Shown here: positions 20,770-29,428 of the stretch, in pieces | How the letters are laid out: each line of letters starts with the position of its first letter | Numbering within the stretch: position 1 is the stretch's first letter | From: a virus | Direction: 5' to 3' (one strand) | IMG/VR virus record: IMGVR_UViG_3300038954_000748 | Location: 1-39,556 of that record | Length of the DNA stretch: 39,556 nucleotides | Position numbers and translations under genes: made by a program | The notes under the pieces: model-generated | The model's input: the letters and a program-made list of their open reading frames with translations, nothing else | Database searches by the model: none | Told to the model about the DNA's origin: nothing

Positions 20770-21138
20770 ATGCCAAAGCGTGATTCGAAGGGATGCAGGA
20801 TGATCAACTGGGTGGATGCGAGTGCGTTGGAGTCGCAGCCAGAGGGCGCGCGGGTGGGGTTTCGGAAGCATTTGAAACTGAAGCACTTGCGGGCTGTGGC
20901 GGAGATGGCGACGTTTGCGGACGTGGATTTCAGCCAGGATCAGGCGGGGGCGCTGGATGCGTTCGCGCGGATCGACGAGGTGATGTCGCAGGTGGTGCTG
21001 GACTGGACGCTGGTTGATGAGGACGGCGAGCCGCTGCCGAAGCCGAAGGACAATCCGCAGGCGTTTGAGGAACTGACGTTCCCCGAGTTGATGTGGATTG
21101 TGGAGAAGATGGGCGAGGCGGTCGGCGCAAAAAACTGA
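20770..21138 (+). CDS. Tail assembly chaperone, short form (G-like)
   Basis: 122 residues from ATG 20770. Helical, with KHLKLKHLRAVAEM and DWTLVDEDGEPLPKPK, then FPELMWIVEKMGEAVGAKN at the end. Position between tail tube and tape measure is that of lambda gpG. The frame ends in TGA one codon after the slippery sequence at 21129-21135, so a fraction of ribosomes should extend into the next frame. The proteins coat the tape measure during tail assembly. Confidence 0.85.
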   Translation: MPKRDSKGCRMINWVDASALESQPEGARVGFRKHLKLKHLRAVAEMATFADVDFSQDQAGALDAFARIDEVMSQVVLDWTLVDEDGEPLPKPKDNPQAFEELTFPELMWIVEKMGEAVGAKN

Positions 21139-21341
21139 CGAGCGCGCGCGTTCTGGAGCGGTTGGGGCGGTATCTGTGGATTGAGGAAGGTTCGCCTCCC
21201 TGGTCGTGGGTGGAGTTGCAGTTGATTAAACTGTATCACTGCACGCACCGGGAGTTGCAGGAGATGGACGCGCGGCAGGCGTTGTTGGATTTGGAGATGG
21301 AGGCGCTGGCGGCGAAGGTTGCGAGGATGCGGCGCTCATGA
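20770..21341 (+). CDS. Tail assembly chaperone, frameshifted long form (GT-like)
   Basis: A -1 shift at 21129-21135 joins the 122 codons of the short form to the -1 frame from 21135 to the stop at 21339-21341, adding 68 residues (LTSARVLERLGRYLW, then PPWSWVELQLIKLYH) for about 190 in all. The -1 frame has no good start of its own: its only early ATG, at 21093, lies inside the short form without a ribosome site. The stop codon lies in a heptamer repeat array. Confidence 0.82.
21129..21135 (+). promoter_or_regulatory. -1 ribosomal frameshift site A AAA AAC
   Basis: The canonical slippery heptamer is in the correct phase relative to the chaperone start at 20770 and is followed directly by an in-frame TGA. 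Slippage yields the long tail chaperone. Confidence 0.88.
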
Positions 21342-21361
21342 GTCAGCAGTCATGAGTCAGG
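21334..21361 (+). repeat. Four tandem 7-bp units, AGTCATG family
   Basis: Units CGCTCATG (imperfect), AGTCAGC, AGTCATG, AGTCAGG. The TGA stop of the long tail chaperone is inside it. Confidence 0.85.
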
Positions 21362-21366
21362 ATGTA

Positions 21367-21429
21367 GGGATGAGATAGGCACGCGGTCGCTCCGGGTGTT
21401 GAATAGGTATGCCTCACCGTTCTCATCCC
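21367..21429 (+). other. 63-base stem-loop before the tape measure gene
   Basis: GGGATGAGA at 21367 pairs perfectly with TCTCATCCC at 21421, with an inner AGGCA/TGCCT. It lacks the NPE hairpins and TRAA. It lies about 55 bases before the tape measure start and could tune its expression. Confidence 0.6.
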
Positions 21430-21483
21430 TGCGCCAGGTATTCACGACGAGGCGCGAGGGGTAAGGGGCAATACTATGTCTGA

Positions 21484-23457
21484 GTGAGTCGAAACACGAT
21501 TGAACTTGTTTTAACGGGGAAGAGCGAGGGCGTTGAGAGCGCGGTAAGCGGCGCGACGGGCGCGCTGCAGGGTCTGGGCAACGTGGCCCAGGTGGCGCTG
21601 GGTACGCTGGCTGGCTCACTGATGACGGGCGCGATTCAGAAGGTGGGTGAGTTGGCGCGCGCCATTGGCGACACGCTGGTCAACGAGGCGCCCGCGCTGG
21701 AGCAGGTGCAGACGTCGTTTGAGAATCTGGCGGCGAGCGCGGGGGCCAGCGCCGACGAGGTGCTGGCCTCGATGCGTGAGGCGTCGAACGGGATGGTCAA
21801 CGACGCCGACCTGATGACGTCGTACAACGAGGCGATGTTGCTGGTGGGCGACTCGATGGCGACGCAGTTCCCGGCGCTGCTGGAGATCGCGCAGGCGAGC
21901 GCGAGCGCGACGGGTGAAGACGTCGGCTTTATGCTCGATTCGCTGGTCAAGGGTATCGGGCGCGCCTCGCCGATGATCCTGGACAATCTGGGGCTGACGA
22001 TTTCCACGGCGGAAGCGTACGGGCAGTACGCGGAGCAGTTGGGCATCAGCACGGACGAGATGAGCAAGGCGCAGCAGCAAGAGGCGCTGTTGAACGCGGT
22101 GGTGGCGCAGGGCGGCGACTTTGTGGAGCGGCTGGGCGAGAACACGGGCGGCGCGGCGCAGACGATGGGCCAGATGCGCGCGACGCTGGACAATCTGCGC
22201 AACGGGCTGGCGACGGCGCTGCTCCCGGCGCTGGTGGCGATTCTGGAGCCGCTGGGCGGGCTGGCGCAGGAGTACGGCCCGCAGGTGGTGGCGTGGGCGG
22301 AGCAAGCGGGGCAGTGGCTAGGCACGCATATTCCTGGCGCGTTGGCGACGCTGCAGGCGGTTTGGGCGACGGCGTGGCCGCAGATTCAGGCGGCGGTGGA
22401 TGCGGTGTGGCCGGTGGTGCAGCAGGTGTTCGCGCAGATGGCGACGTGGCTGCAGGATGAGGGCCCGGCGGCACTGGCGACGCTGCAAAATGTGTGGACT
22501 ACGGCGTGGCCGGTCATTCGTGACACAATGACAGTATTATCGCCGGTATTTGCTGCCTTCCGGTTGTTGGCAGCGTGGTTGCAGGGCGATGGGCCCACGG
22601 CGCTGGGGCAGTTCCGCGACGTATGGCAGCAGATCTGGTCGCGGGTGCAGGCGATCCTGGCCACGGTTTCTGGCTTCATCCAGGAGCGGTTGAATGTGCT
22701 GCGGGGCTGGTGGCAGGATCACGGCGGCAGCGTGCGCACGATTGTCGATGCGATGATGCAGGCGATTCAGGCCGTGATCACGTTCGTGTTGAACAACGTG
22801 CAGGCATTCTGGAACGCCTGGGGCGATGAGATTATTGCGCTGACGCAACTGGCCTGGGATACGATGCAGGCTATTGTGGACGGCGTGCTGGCGGCGATTG
22901 GCGCGCTGGTAGATGCGTTCGCGGCGGCGCTGACGGGCGATTGGGAAGCGTTTGGCGAACATATCGCGACGTTCTGGGGCACGGTCTGGGAGACGATAGG
23001 CACGGTGGTGGAAAACGGAGCCGCCGCGCTGATCGAGATTGTGACCGGGCTGATCGACAATATTCGCACGACGTGGAACAACATCGACTGGGGTGAGTTG
23101 GGCCGCAGCATTATTAGCGGGATCGCCGGAGCGATCAGTGCGGGGGCGGGCGCGATTGCGGACGCGGCGCGCGGCGCGGCCCAGAGCGCGCTGGACGCGG
23201 CCAAGAATCTGCTGGGGATTTCGTCGCCGTCGAAGGTGTTCGCGGCGCTGGGTGAAAACGTGGTGATGAGTTTCGCGGATCGGATGCGGGCGCTGAGTGA
23301 CGTCCCGGCGCAGGCAGCGGGGCAGATGGCGCAGCAGACGGTGCAATCGGCGGTGGATCGGAGCGATCGCAGTGTGACGATTTACGGCGGGGTGACGCAG
23401 GTGGTGCGGCGCGGCGACCAGGGTTTGTTGGCGGAGTTGCAGGGGATGACGGTGTAG
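21484..23457 (+). CDS. Tape measure protein
   Basis: 657 residues from GTG 21484. The start overlaps a four-codon frame (ATG 21475, TGA 21484-21486 region), suggesting coupling. An N-terminal Gly/Ala helix region (ALQGLGNVAQVALGTLAGSL) precedes repeats with regularly spaced Trp (VWATAWPQIQAAVDAVWPVV; VWTTAWPVI; VWQQIWSRV; AFWNAWGDEI), typical of tape measure proteins. The end has LLGISSPSKVFAALGENV. It sets tail length and may aid DNA entry. For a tail of about this protein length, roughly 100 nm would be expected from the usual ratio; that is an inference. Confidence 0.92.
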   Translation: MSRNTIELVLTGKSEGVESAVSGATGALQGLGNVAQVALGTLAGSLMTGAIQKVGELARAIGDTLVNEAPALEQVQTSFENLAASAGASADEVLASMREASNGMVNDADLMTSYNEAMLLVGDSMATQFPALLEIAQASASATGEDVGFMLDSLVKGIGRASPMILDNLGLTISTAEAYGQYAEQLGISTDEMSKAQQQEALLNAVVAQGGDFVERLGENTGGAAQTMGQMRATLDNLRNGLATALLPALVAILEPLGGLAQEYGPQVVAWAEQAGQWLGTHIPGALATLQAVWATAWPQIQAAVDAVWPVVQQVFAQMATWLQDEGPAALATLQNVWTTAWPVIRDTMTVLSPVFAAFRLLAAWLQGDGPTALGQFRDVWQQIWSRVQAILATVSGFIQERLNVLRGWWQDHGGSVRTIVDAMMQAIQAVITFVLNNVQAFWNAWGDEIIALTQLAWDTMQAIVDGVLAAIGALVDAFAAALTGDWEAFGEHIATFWGTVWETIGTVVENGAAALIEIVTGLIDNIRTTWNNIDWGELGRSIISGIAGAISAGAGAIADAARGAAQSALDAAKNLLGISSPSKVFAALGENVVMSFADRMRALSDVPAQAAGQMAQQTVQSAVDRSDRSVTIYGGVTQVVRRGDQGLLAELQGMTV

Positions 23458-23476
23458 CATTTATTTGAGCGGCTGC

Positions 23477-23547
23477 ACGGGCACTCGCAAAATGCGCGAG
23501 GTCAGCGCAGAAAGCGTGCTGACTGAATGCCCGTTGCACCTACGGTG
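23477..23547 (+). repeat. NPE copy 19
   Basis: Outer arms ACGGGCA/TGCCCGT; hairpin 1 CTCGC...GCGAG; hairpin 2 GTCAGC...GCTGAC; TGAA; hairpin 3 CACCTACGGTG, adjoining the ribosome site of the next gene. Confidence 0.92.
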
Positions 23548-23554
23548 AGGTGAC

Positions 23555-26500
23555 ATGGCGCGGAATATTCCGTTTGCGTTGGATGATTTGGTGATCAGCG
23601 ACGGAGAAAATTGGCGGTCGCGGCTGCTGGATGGGTTTGGGCTGGCGGGGGCGCAGCCGGTGATGGCGTCGCGGTACGGGCGCAGGCCGGTGTTCGCAAA
23701 TGCGGGGTTAAACGCGCAGGAGCGCACGCTGCAGACGCTGTGGCTGACGGCAGATCACGATGAACGGGCGACGCGGCGCGCGCTGTTGATGCGGATGTTG
23801 AATCCAGATCGGCGGGTGACGCGGCGACTGACGGTGGTGGATAGTGTGATCCCCGGCGTGGCGCCGGATGAGGTGCTACTGTGGTTGGACGGGGACGTCT
23901 ATTATGACGCGGATGATGCTGCGTGGTATCTGCGCGACGTGCTGCAGCCGGATGATATTGAGGCGACGATCGGCGGCGCGCTCCATCTGGAGACGGGGGC
24001 ATGGGCGGGGACGCGGGCGCTGATGGTGGAGAATGATGGCAAAAACTACTGTAAATCTCCAGGTATGTATGATGGAAATTCAGACGGGGTAGCAGACTCT
24101 CCGTGGGTAGATGGTGGCGGTACGCTGAATGGGACTCCCACAAAGACAGTAGTCAACCATCCCATTTCAGAGCGGGGCTGGATGCAGAGATTCGAGTATA
24201 CCGGCGTAGCTGGTGACTCAGGACAGCTCTACGCATTCTATATCCAAACCGGTAGTGGAACATTTTCTGCTGGTGATGATGCGACTATGACTGTTGATAT
24301 TAAAGGCAGCACCGATGCAGCAGCTCTAATACAGATTCGCGCCATTGACTCCGGTGGGAGCGTGCTGGGTGTTGCCGCCGATTCAATCCTGGCTACTGAA
24401 ATCTCCGAAACTGTTAGTCGCTACGAACTGGCATACTCCAACCTACCCGCAAGCACCGATTATCTCCAATGCCGCTTCTACCCTGCGTACTTGGTAGATA
24501 ATGGAGATGACGTAAATATATACTTCGGTGCAGTCAATATCGAGAAGGCCGACTACGCAACATCTTACATGTACGGAGGATTGCCCTGGTGCTCCTGGAG
24601 TAGCACTGAGCACAACAGCACATCGACTCGCACCAAAACAGAGGTCAATCTGGACGACTATGCCGCGCGGCTCTCAGGAAATGATACGTGGACACTATCG
24701 GCGTGGGTGCAGGCACCGTATGATGCTGATGCGGATTGGCCGGAAACCACAAATTATGTTTTAGACACGCGAGGTGCGGACAATAACAACCGCGTTATCT
24801 TACGGTACAACTCCACCGATGATAGATGGACTGTATATATTAATGGAGCTGACACAATCTCATCAGGGAGCACTCAAACATTCAGCGCTGGTGATTGGAT
24901 TCACCTGGTGCTCACGGTCGATTTTGCCAGTGATGAATATAAATTATATGTGGATGGCACATTGTACGATAGCAGTACCGGTAGTTTGAGTGCTCCCACG
25001 CTCACAGACTGGAAACTGCTGACAAGTTATACTGCTATTGAAAACTTCTTCAATGGTGCGCTGGAAGAGGCTGCGCTTTTCGATAATGTGCTTACCGCCG
25101 AGGAAGTCTCCGTACTGCACAACGCAAGCAATCTCAATCCGCGCTGGGCGGATGTGTTCTGTCGGGCGGCGGATGCCTGGCAGGTACGGGGGCGGCCCAG
25201 CGACAAGGGGCTGGTGAGCACGCTGGTGCTGGACCGCGACGCGCGCTGGCGCAGACGAGACGGAGATTTGTTTGGCACAACGATGACGACCGACACGGAT
25301 TCGCTGACGGTGGAGAATCTCGGCGATGATCTGGCGTATCCTATTTTTTACATCGAGCCGAAGACGGCGAAGAGCAGCGGGTATGCGTATAAGCGGTTTG
25401 TGGCGGTGACATGGCGCGCCGACGCAGCAGCGACGCGGTACCCGGTGGATATAGTCAATGATGGCCTGGACACGGCCTCGCTGGTGACGGCCAGCAAGAT
25501 GCAGGCGGACGGTGACGATTTGCGCGTCTATAACGGCGGCTCGGAGATCGACCGGTGGCTGCAGGACATCAACACGAGCACGACGCAGGTCTGGTGCAAT
25601 CTGGACTTCGAGGCGGCGGTCGATATGACGCTGAAGACGGCGATCACGGCGGGGGCAACGGTGACGACGGTCGAGGTGAACGAGGACATCGGTGATATGC
25701 CCAGCACGGGCATTCTGATGATCAACAGCGAGGTGTTCACCTACACGAGCAAGAACGATACGGACCGGCGCTTTTTGGGCGTGACGCGGGCGGCGAAGGG
25801 CACGAGCGCGGCAGCGCACGCCGTGGACGATGACGTGTACTGGCTGCAGCACGATCTCTGGATCTGGTACGGGAACGCCAGCGTGAGCGCGCCCACGGTA
25901 GACGATGATTATAAACCGGCGTTCGAGTTGGATTCGACAAATACGAGTTGGGTGTATGAGGAGTTCGGCGAGGACGACGGGCTGCGGGCGGGGCAGTGGG
26001 TAACGCATTCGTTAGTGTATTCTCCTTCGTTCTATGGCGGCAATCGCGGCGCATCTGCTGACCCGTACGTCGAGGTGGGTATTTACGTTGATGATGACGC
26101 TGGAACCGGCGTGTTTTACATCGAAAATGTCTGCGGTGTGACCAACCTGAACTTTACCAACGGCGAGCAATATGCAGATGATACGGGCCGTTGGTACGGC
26201 AAGATCGTTTCATGGACAGGTGCTGGATATCAAATTGAGGCCAGCATTGCTGCGCCCTCGTCAGATTCCACCTGGGAATCGTGGAGCGCTAATCAGGCGA
26301 TCACGAGTGATCGCGTGCGTGCCGGGCTGTATTACGGCGTTGGCCTGAATTCTGGCGATAACTACGTCGAAGCCTCCGACTGCACGGTGACGCTGGACAG
26401 CAGCAACACGCCGGTGGTCAGCGTGGGCAGCGAGCAGGGCAACTACGTGCTGGATCTGACGATCGAGAATGAGACGACGGGCGACGAACTGGTGTTGAGC

Positions 26501-26716
26501 CTGTCCATGGATCTGGACGAGGTGCTGGTGGTGGATACGGACGCGCAGACGGTGACGTATCTGACGGAGAGTAAGATCGAGGCGCTGACGCTGACGGGCG
26601 GGGTGCGGTTGGATTGGCTGGCGTTGGAGCCGGGGGAGAATGCGCTGGCGTTCGAGGATACGGCGACGCAGGAGTTGGATGTGTGGGTTGTGTTTGATCG
26701 GCGGTTGTTTGAGTAG
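23555..26716 (+). CDS. Distal tail protein with inserted LamG-like domain
   Basis: 1053 residues. The N-terminal 155 residues (starting ARNIPFALDDLVISDG) and the C-terminal end (LSLSMDLDEVLVVDTDAQT, RLDWLALEPGENALAFE) resemble the two halves of a Dit-like distal tail protein. Between them lie a jelly-roll region (about 160-345), a concanavalin/LamG-like domain (about 365-523: TWTLSAWVQAP, WIHLVLTVDF, KLYVDGTLYDSS, LEEAALFDNVLTAEEV), and further beta-sandwich segments. DNA from about 24030 to 25140 is markedly more AT-rich than the flanks, so this domain block was probably acquired. The protein joins tail tube to baseplate and may bind host glycans. Confidence 0.8.
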   Translation: MARNIPFALDDLVISDGENWRSRLLDGFGLAGAQPVMASRYGRRPVFANAGLNAQERTLQTLWLTADHDERATRRALLMRMLNPDRRVTRRLTVVDSVIPGVAPDEVLLWLDGDVYYDADDAAWYLRDVLQPDDIEATIGGALHLETGAWAGTRALMVENDGKNYCKSPGMYDGNSDGVADSPWVDGGGTLNGTPTKTVVNHPISERGWMQRFEYTGVAGDSGQLYAFYIQTGSGTFSAGDDATMTVDIKGSTDAAALIQIRAIDSGGSVLGVAADSILATEISETVSRYELAYSNLPASTDYLQCRFYPAYLVDNGDDVNIYFGAVNIEKADYATSYMYGGLPWCSWSSTEHNSTSTRTKTEVNLDDYAARLSGNDTWTLSAWVQAPYDADADWPETTNYVLDTRGADNNNRVILRYNSTDDRWTVYINGADTISSGSTQTFSAGDWIHLVLTVDFASDEYKLYVDGTLYDSSTGSLSAPTLTDWKLLTSYTAIENFFNGALEEAALFDNVLTAEEVSVLHNASNLNPRWADVFCRAADAWQVRGRPSDKGLVSTLVLDRDARWRRRDGDLFGTTMTTDTDSLTVENLGDDLAYPIFYIEPKTAKSSGYAYKRFVAVTWRADAAATRYPVDIVNDGLDTASLVTASKMQADGDDLRVYNGGSEIDRWLQDINTSTTQVWCNLDFEAAVDMTLKTAITAGATVTTVEVNEDIGDMPSTGILMINSEVFTYTSKNDTDRRFLGVTRAAKGTSAAAHAVDDDVYWLQHDLWIWYGNASVSAPTVDDDYKPAFELDSTNTSWVYEEFGEDDGLRAGQWVTHSLVYSPSFYGGNRGASADPYVEVGIYVDDDAGTGVFYIENVCGVTNLNFTNGEQYADDTGRWYGKIVSWTGAGYQIEASIAAPSSDSTWESWSANQAITSDRVRAGLYYGVGLNSGDNYVEASDCTVTLDSSNTPVVSVGSEQGNYVLDLTIENETTGDELVLSLSMDLDEVLVVDTDAQTVTYLTESKIEALTLTGGVRLDWLALEPGENALAFEDTATQELDVWVVFDRRLFE

Positions 26717-26723
26717 TTTAGGC

Positions 26724-26792
26724 TCGGACGCCCCTATGGGGGTCCCTACGGGACTGCGCGCTGGGCGCGCCCGTCCGATGCGCTTGACAGCG
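26724..26792 (+). repeat. NPE copy 20 (extra GC hairpin subfamily)
   Basis: Outer arms TCGGACG/CGTCCGA; hairpin 1 CCCCTATGGGGG; hairpin 2 GTCCCTACGGGAC; extra GCGCGC/GCGCGC hairpin in place of TRAA; hairpin 3 CGCTTGACAGCG. Same variant as copy 16. Confidence 0.87.
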
Positions 26793-26891
26793 AGGTGCGG
26801 TTGGTTGCCCACTGCCTACGGCAGGTCGCCTAACAGCGACTAAATGGGCAACACAAGATCAGGCGTGGGTTACATACAGCGAGGTGCGGTT
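26787..26891 (+). repeat. 16-bp direct repeat flanking NPE copy 21
   Basis: ACAGCGAGGTGCGGTT is present at 26787-26802 and again at 26876-26891, on both sides of NPE copy 21. The second copy carries the ribosome site and TTG start of the next gene. Confidence 0.85.
26804..26852 (+). repeat. NPE copy 21
   Basis: Outer arms GTTGCCCA/TGGGCAAC; hairpin 1 CTGCCTACGGCAG; hairpin 2 GTCGC...GCGAC; TAAA. No hairpin 3. It begins one base after the left 16-bp direct repeat. Confidence 0.9.
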
Positions 26892-27211
26892 TGAAAGCAA
26901 AGATTAGGTTTTGGGTGGATGGGGATGGGGTGCGCTGGTTGACGCTGACGTTGATCGGCGAGGATTGGCCCAAGGGCTGGAGTGTTGATTATCAGTATCT
27001 GGAGTCCTGGGGGATGCTGGACTGGTTTGCGTCTGCGCCTGCTGAGGGTGAGGGGCTGGTCGCCGGTCGCAAGTATCGGATGAGCCCGACGCCGCAGCCG
27101 AGCGAGTTTGCGGGGTTTGTGGACAATCTGCATACGTTGATCTCGCAGATCAAGCCGGTGGTGACGCCCGAGGCGACGCTGGTGATTGAGGACGAGCGGG
27201 AGTATGAGTAG
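26891..27211 (+). CDS. Hypothetical tail-region protein
   Basis: 106 residues from TTG 26891; GAGGTG lies 6 bases upstream. Begins with a strand pair (AKIRFWVDGDGVRWLTLTLIG), then a Trp-rich central stretch (WSVDYQYLESWGMLDWF), and ends acidic (VIEDEREYE). No family recognised. Located between the Dit-like protein and the hub protein, so likely a baseplate or assembly component. Confidence 0.6.
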   Translation: MKAKIRFWVDGDGVRWLTLTLIGEDWPKGWSVDYQYLESWGMLDWFASAPAEGEGLVAGRKYRMSPTPQPSEFAGFVDNLHTLISQIKPVVTPEATLVIEDEREYE

Positions 27212-27217
27212 TTTAGC

Positions 27218-27286
27218 ACCGACACGCCTTCGGCGGTCAGGCAAGAAAGCGCCTGACTAAATGTCGGTTGTAATAACCTGGTGGTT
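27218..27286 (+). repeat. NPE copy 22
   Basis: Outer arms ACCGACA/TGTCGGT; hairpin 1 CGCCTTCGGCG; hairpin 2 GTCAGGC...GCCTGAC; TAAA; hairpin 3 AACCTGGTGGTT, three bases before the next ATG. Confidence 0.9.
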
Positions 27287-27289
27287 ACT

Positions 27290-28312
27290 ATGAGTGACGC
27301 AGTGCGCGTGTCGCTGTACGGGCGGCAGACGGGGCGGTTGCTGGCGTATGTGGAGCCAGCGTTGGAGATGGTCAACTGGCGCTTGAACAATGTCGGGATG
27401 GCGCGGTTTTTTCTGCCGTTTGCGGATGGCGCGTGCACGCCGACGAATGTGGCGCTGGGCAACCGGGTGTTGATCGAGTTCAGCAACGGGTTGCCGGACT
27501 GGGGCGGGGTGATCGACGTGCCGCGCAGGATCGACTCCAACGGGGTCACGGTGACGGCGTACACGGGCGAGAAGTTGTTGGATTGGCGCGTGACGGCGAA
27601 GGCGCGGTATTTCTCGCAGGAAACGCCGGGCGCGATTGTGCAGACGCTGCTGCAGGAAGAAAACGGGATCTGGCCCACGGGCGTCAGCGTGGGCGATATC
27701 TGGACGGGCGGCACGGCGCGGACGCTGGAGTATCACTATCACGATCTGCTGCGGCGGATCCAGGACCTGCAGCGGTTGAGCGAGTACGGCGATTTTGACG
27801 TGACGCCGAGCGTCGCGGGCGGCGTGATCGCCTTTGCGTTTAACTGGTACGAGGCGAAGGGCCAGGACCGGAGCGGCAGCCTGGCGCTGATCGACGGGCA
27901 TAACGTGGGCCAGGTGGTGCTGGATGAGCAGGGGCCGCTGGCGTCGCACGTGCGGCTGGCGGGCGAGGGCAGCACGTGGGGTGACGAGCGCCCGACGTCG
28001 GAAGCGGTCAACACGACGACGCGGGATCAGTACGGCTACCGGGAGTATGCCGAGGTGCAGAGCGGCGTCAAGGTGCAGGCGACGCTGGATGCTAACGTTG
28101 AAGCACTGCTGGCGGCCTACGCGACGCCGCACGAGGCGTACAGCCTGCGCGACGCGCTGAACAGGACGCCCGCGCTGTGGGCCGATTACGACGTGGGCGA
28201 CACGCTGGCGCTCCAGGCGTTCCCCGACACGCTGTGGGCGGTCGAGGATACGATCCAGGTGGTGGCGCGGGAGTGGCGGCCTGATGGATTATGTCAACTT
28301 GAGGTGATCTGA
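27290..28312 (+). CDS. Tail hub/baseplate protein (ReqiPepy6 Gp37-like)
   Basis: 340 residues from ATG 27290. The pattern matches the Gp37-like siphovirus tail proteins found downstream of Dit: RLLAYVEPALEMVNWRLNNVG, NRVLIEFSNGLPDWGGVID, VTAYTGEKLLDWRV, and the C-terminal DVGDTLALQAFPDTLWAVED. These proteins form the hub below the distal tail ring. The stop overlaps the next start (TGATG). Confidence 0.82.
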   Translation: MSDAVRVSLYGRQTGRLLAYVEPALEMVNWRLNNVGMARFFLPFADGACTPTNVALGNRVLIEFSNGLPDWGGVIDVPRRIDSNGVTVTAYTGEKLLDWRVTAKARYFSQETPGAIVQTLLQEENGIWPTGVSVGDIWTGGTARTLEYHYHDLLRRIQDLQRLSEYGDFDVTPSVAGGVIAFAFNWYEAKGQDRSGSLALIDGHNVGQVVLDEQGPLASHVRLAGEGSTWGDERPTSEAVNTTTRDQYGYREYAEVQSGVKVQATLDANVEALLAAYATPHEAYSLRDALNRTPALWADYDVGDTLALQAFPDTLWAVEDTIQVVAREWRPDGLCQLEVI

Positions 28313-28620
28313 TGCCTTCACTTCTCAACCGCGATCATTACCCGGAAAATATCTTAGACGCGCTTGAGGCGGTCCAGGACCGGCTGGCAGATCTGGAGCG
28401 CACGGCGAAAACGGGCGCGGCGACGTTTATCGAGATCGACACGACGGACGTCAGCAATCCCCCCACCGATGCAGAGTTGGACGCGATCTTCGGCACGCCG
28501 GACGAGGCGGGCGCGGGGTTTACGGCGCTGGTCAACGATGACGGGGCGGGCAGTCATGCGTATCTGGTGTGGAGCGATGGATCGGCGTGGTGGTATGCGA
28601 GCGGGACAAAAGCCGTCTGA
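28312..28620 (+). CDS. Small tail-tip/fibre protein
   Basis: 102 residues. An N-terminal helix with a trimeric coiled-coil-like pattern (ILDALEAVQDRLADLERTAK) is followed by a small beta domain ending YLVWSDGSAWWYASGTKAV, a terminal signature frequent in phage fibre and head-fibre proteins. It is the last gene of the rightward structural operon. Start ATG overlaps the hub stop. Confidence 0.68.
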   Translation: MPSLLNRDHYPENILDALEAVQDRLADLERTAKTGAATFIEIDTTDVSNPPTDAELDAIFGTPDEAGAGFTALVNDDGAGSHAYLVWSDGSAWWYASGTKAV

Positions 28621-28621
28621 T

Positions 28622-28656
28622 AGTTATAGGTTGCACGTTGCAGGTTGCAGGTTAGC
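28622..28656 (+). repeat. Five tandem 7-bp units between converging genes
   Basis: AGTTATA, GGTTGCA, CGTTGCA, GGTTGCA, GGTTAGC. It fills the 31-base gap between convergent operons and overlaps the stop end of the leftward gene. I see no intrinsic terminator here. Confidence 0.85.
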
Positions 28657-29428
28657 GGCGGCTGACTTCCACGCCCTGGGCATTGTAGAGCACGGCGGGG
28701 TCAGGTTCGCTGTTGTTCCAGATGTTGTTATCAAAGCCGCAACTATAGCCATCTGATCCGGTCATGGCGTAAATGCGCAGCGTCTGACCGGGCTGTAACA
28801 CGCCCGCAAGTGCACAGGCTTGATTTCCCTTCTCTGAGACCAGTCTCCAGCCGTTGAGGTCCTGGGGCTGGTCTCCGCTGTTTTGAATGTCCACAAATTC
28901 CGCGACCTTGTTCTTGGCGACGATAACGACACGCGGGCCGATAGGAGCAGGCGTCGCGGTCGGCGGCGCCGGGGTTGCCGTGGCTGAGGGTAACGGTGTG
29001 GCGGTTGGCAGCGCAGTGGCTGTGGGTGGACGTGTGGCCGTAGGCGTGAGCGTCGCCGTGGCTGTAGCCGTGGGGCGCGGCGTGCGGGTGGGCGTCGCCG
29101 TCGCTGTGGACGTGGCAGTAGGGGTGCCTCCTGTGGCCGTGGCGGTTGACGTCGCGGTTGGCGTAGTGGATGGGGTGTGTGTGTAGGTAGGCAGCAGGCC
29201 AACTTCGCGCAGACTGGCGTCTATCAGTTCCACTGCGAAACACCCAAGGCACAAAACGCTGATGAGTAGGATGATGGCTACGAGGGCATTGCTACGCACG
29301 CCATTTTTGCCAATGGGAAGCGTAAATTGGATATTGTGTAGCCACTTCATGACTGCTCGAACCGCAGAAATCAGCGCGCCGATGATAGCAAAGATAAAAC
29401 AGCCATACCTCTTTTTATTATTGGCCAT
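28652..29428 (-). CDS. Membrane-anchored surface protein with Thr/Pro stalk and lamin-tail domain
   Basis: 258 residues. A hydrophobic segment (about 10-26) and a stronger membrane helix (about 49-70, ALVAIILLISVLCLGCFAV) anchor it. Residues 83-160 are a Thr/Pro/Ala-rich stalk (TPTATSTATATPTRTPRP-type repeats). The C-terminal 90 residues fit a lamin-tail beta-sandwich (VVIVAKNKVAEFVDIQN, LNGWRLVSEKG, VLQPGQTLRIYAM). The stalk style is typical of Chloroflexota surface proteins. It is the last gene of the repressor operon, so it is probably made in lysogens as a lysogenic-conversion or exclusion factor. That role is inference. Confidence 0.8.
   Translation of the reverse strand: MANNKKRYGCFIFAIIGALISAVRAVMKWLHNIQFTLPIGKNGVRSNALVAIILLISVLCLGCFAVELIDASLREVGLLPTYTHTPSTTPTATSTATATGGTPTATSTATATPTRTPRPTATATATLTPTATRPPTATALPTATPLPSATATPAPPTATPAPIGPRVVIVAKNKVAEFVDIQNSGDQPQDLNGWRLVSEKGNQACALAGVLQPGQTLRIYAMTGSDGYSCGFDNNIWNNSEPDPAVLYNAQGVEVSRR

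Noticed and set aside
28887-29186. A plus-strand Val/Ala/Gly repeat protein
   Set aside because: It is the antisense of the Thr/Pro stalk of the leftward surface protein.
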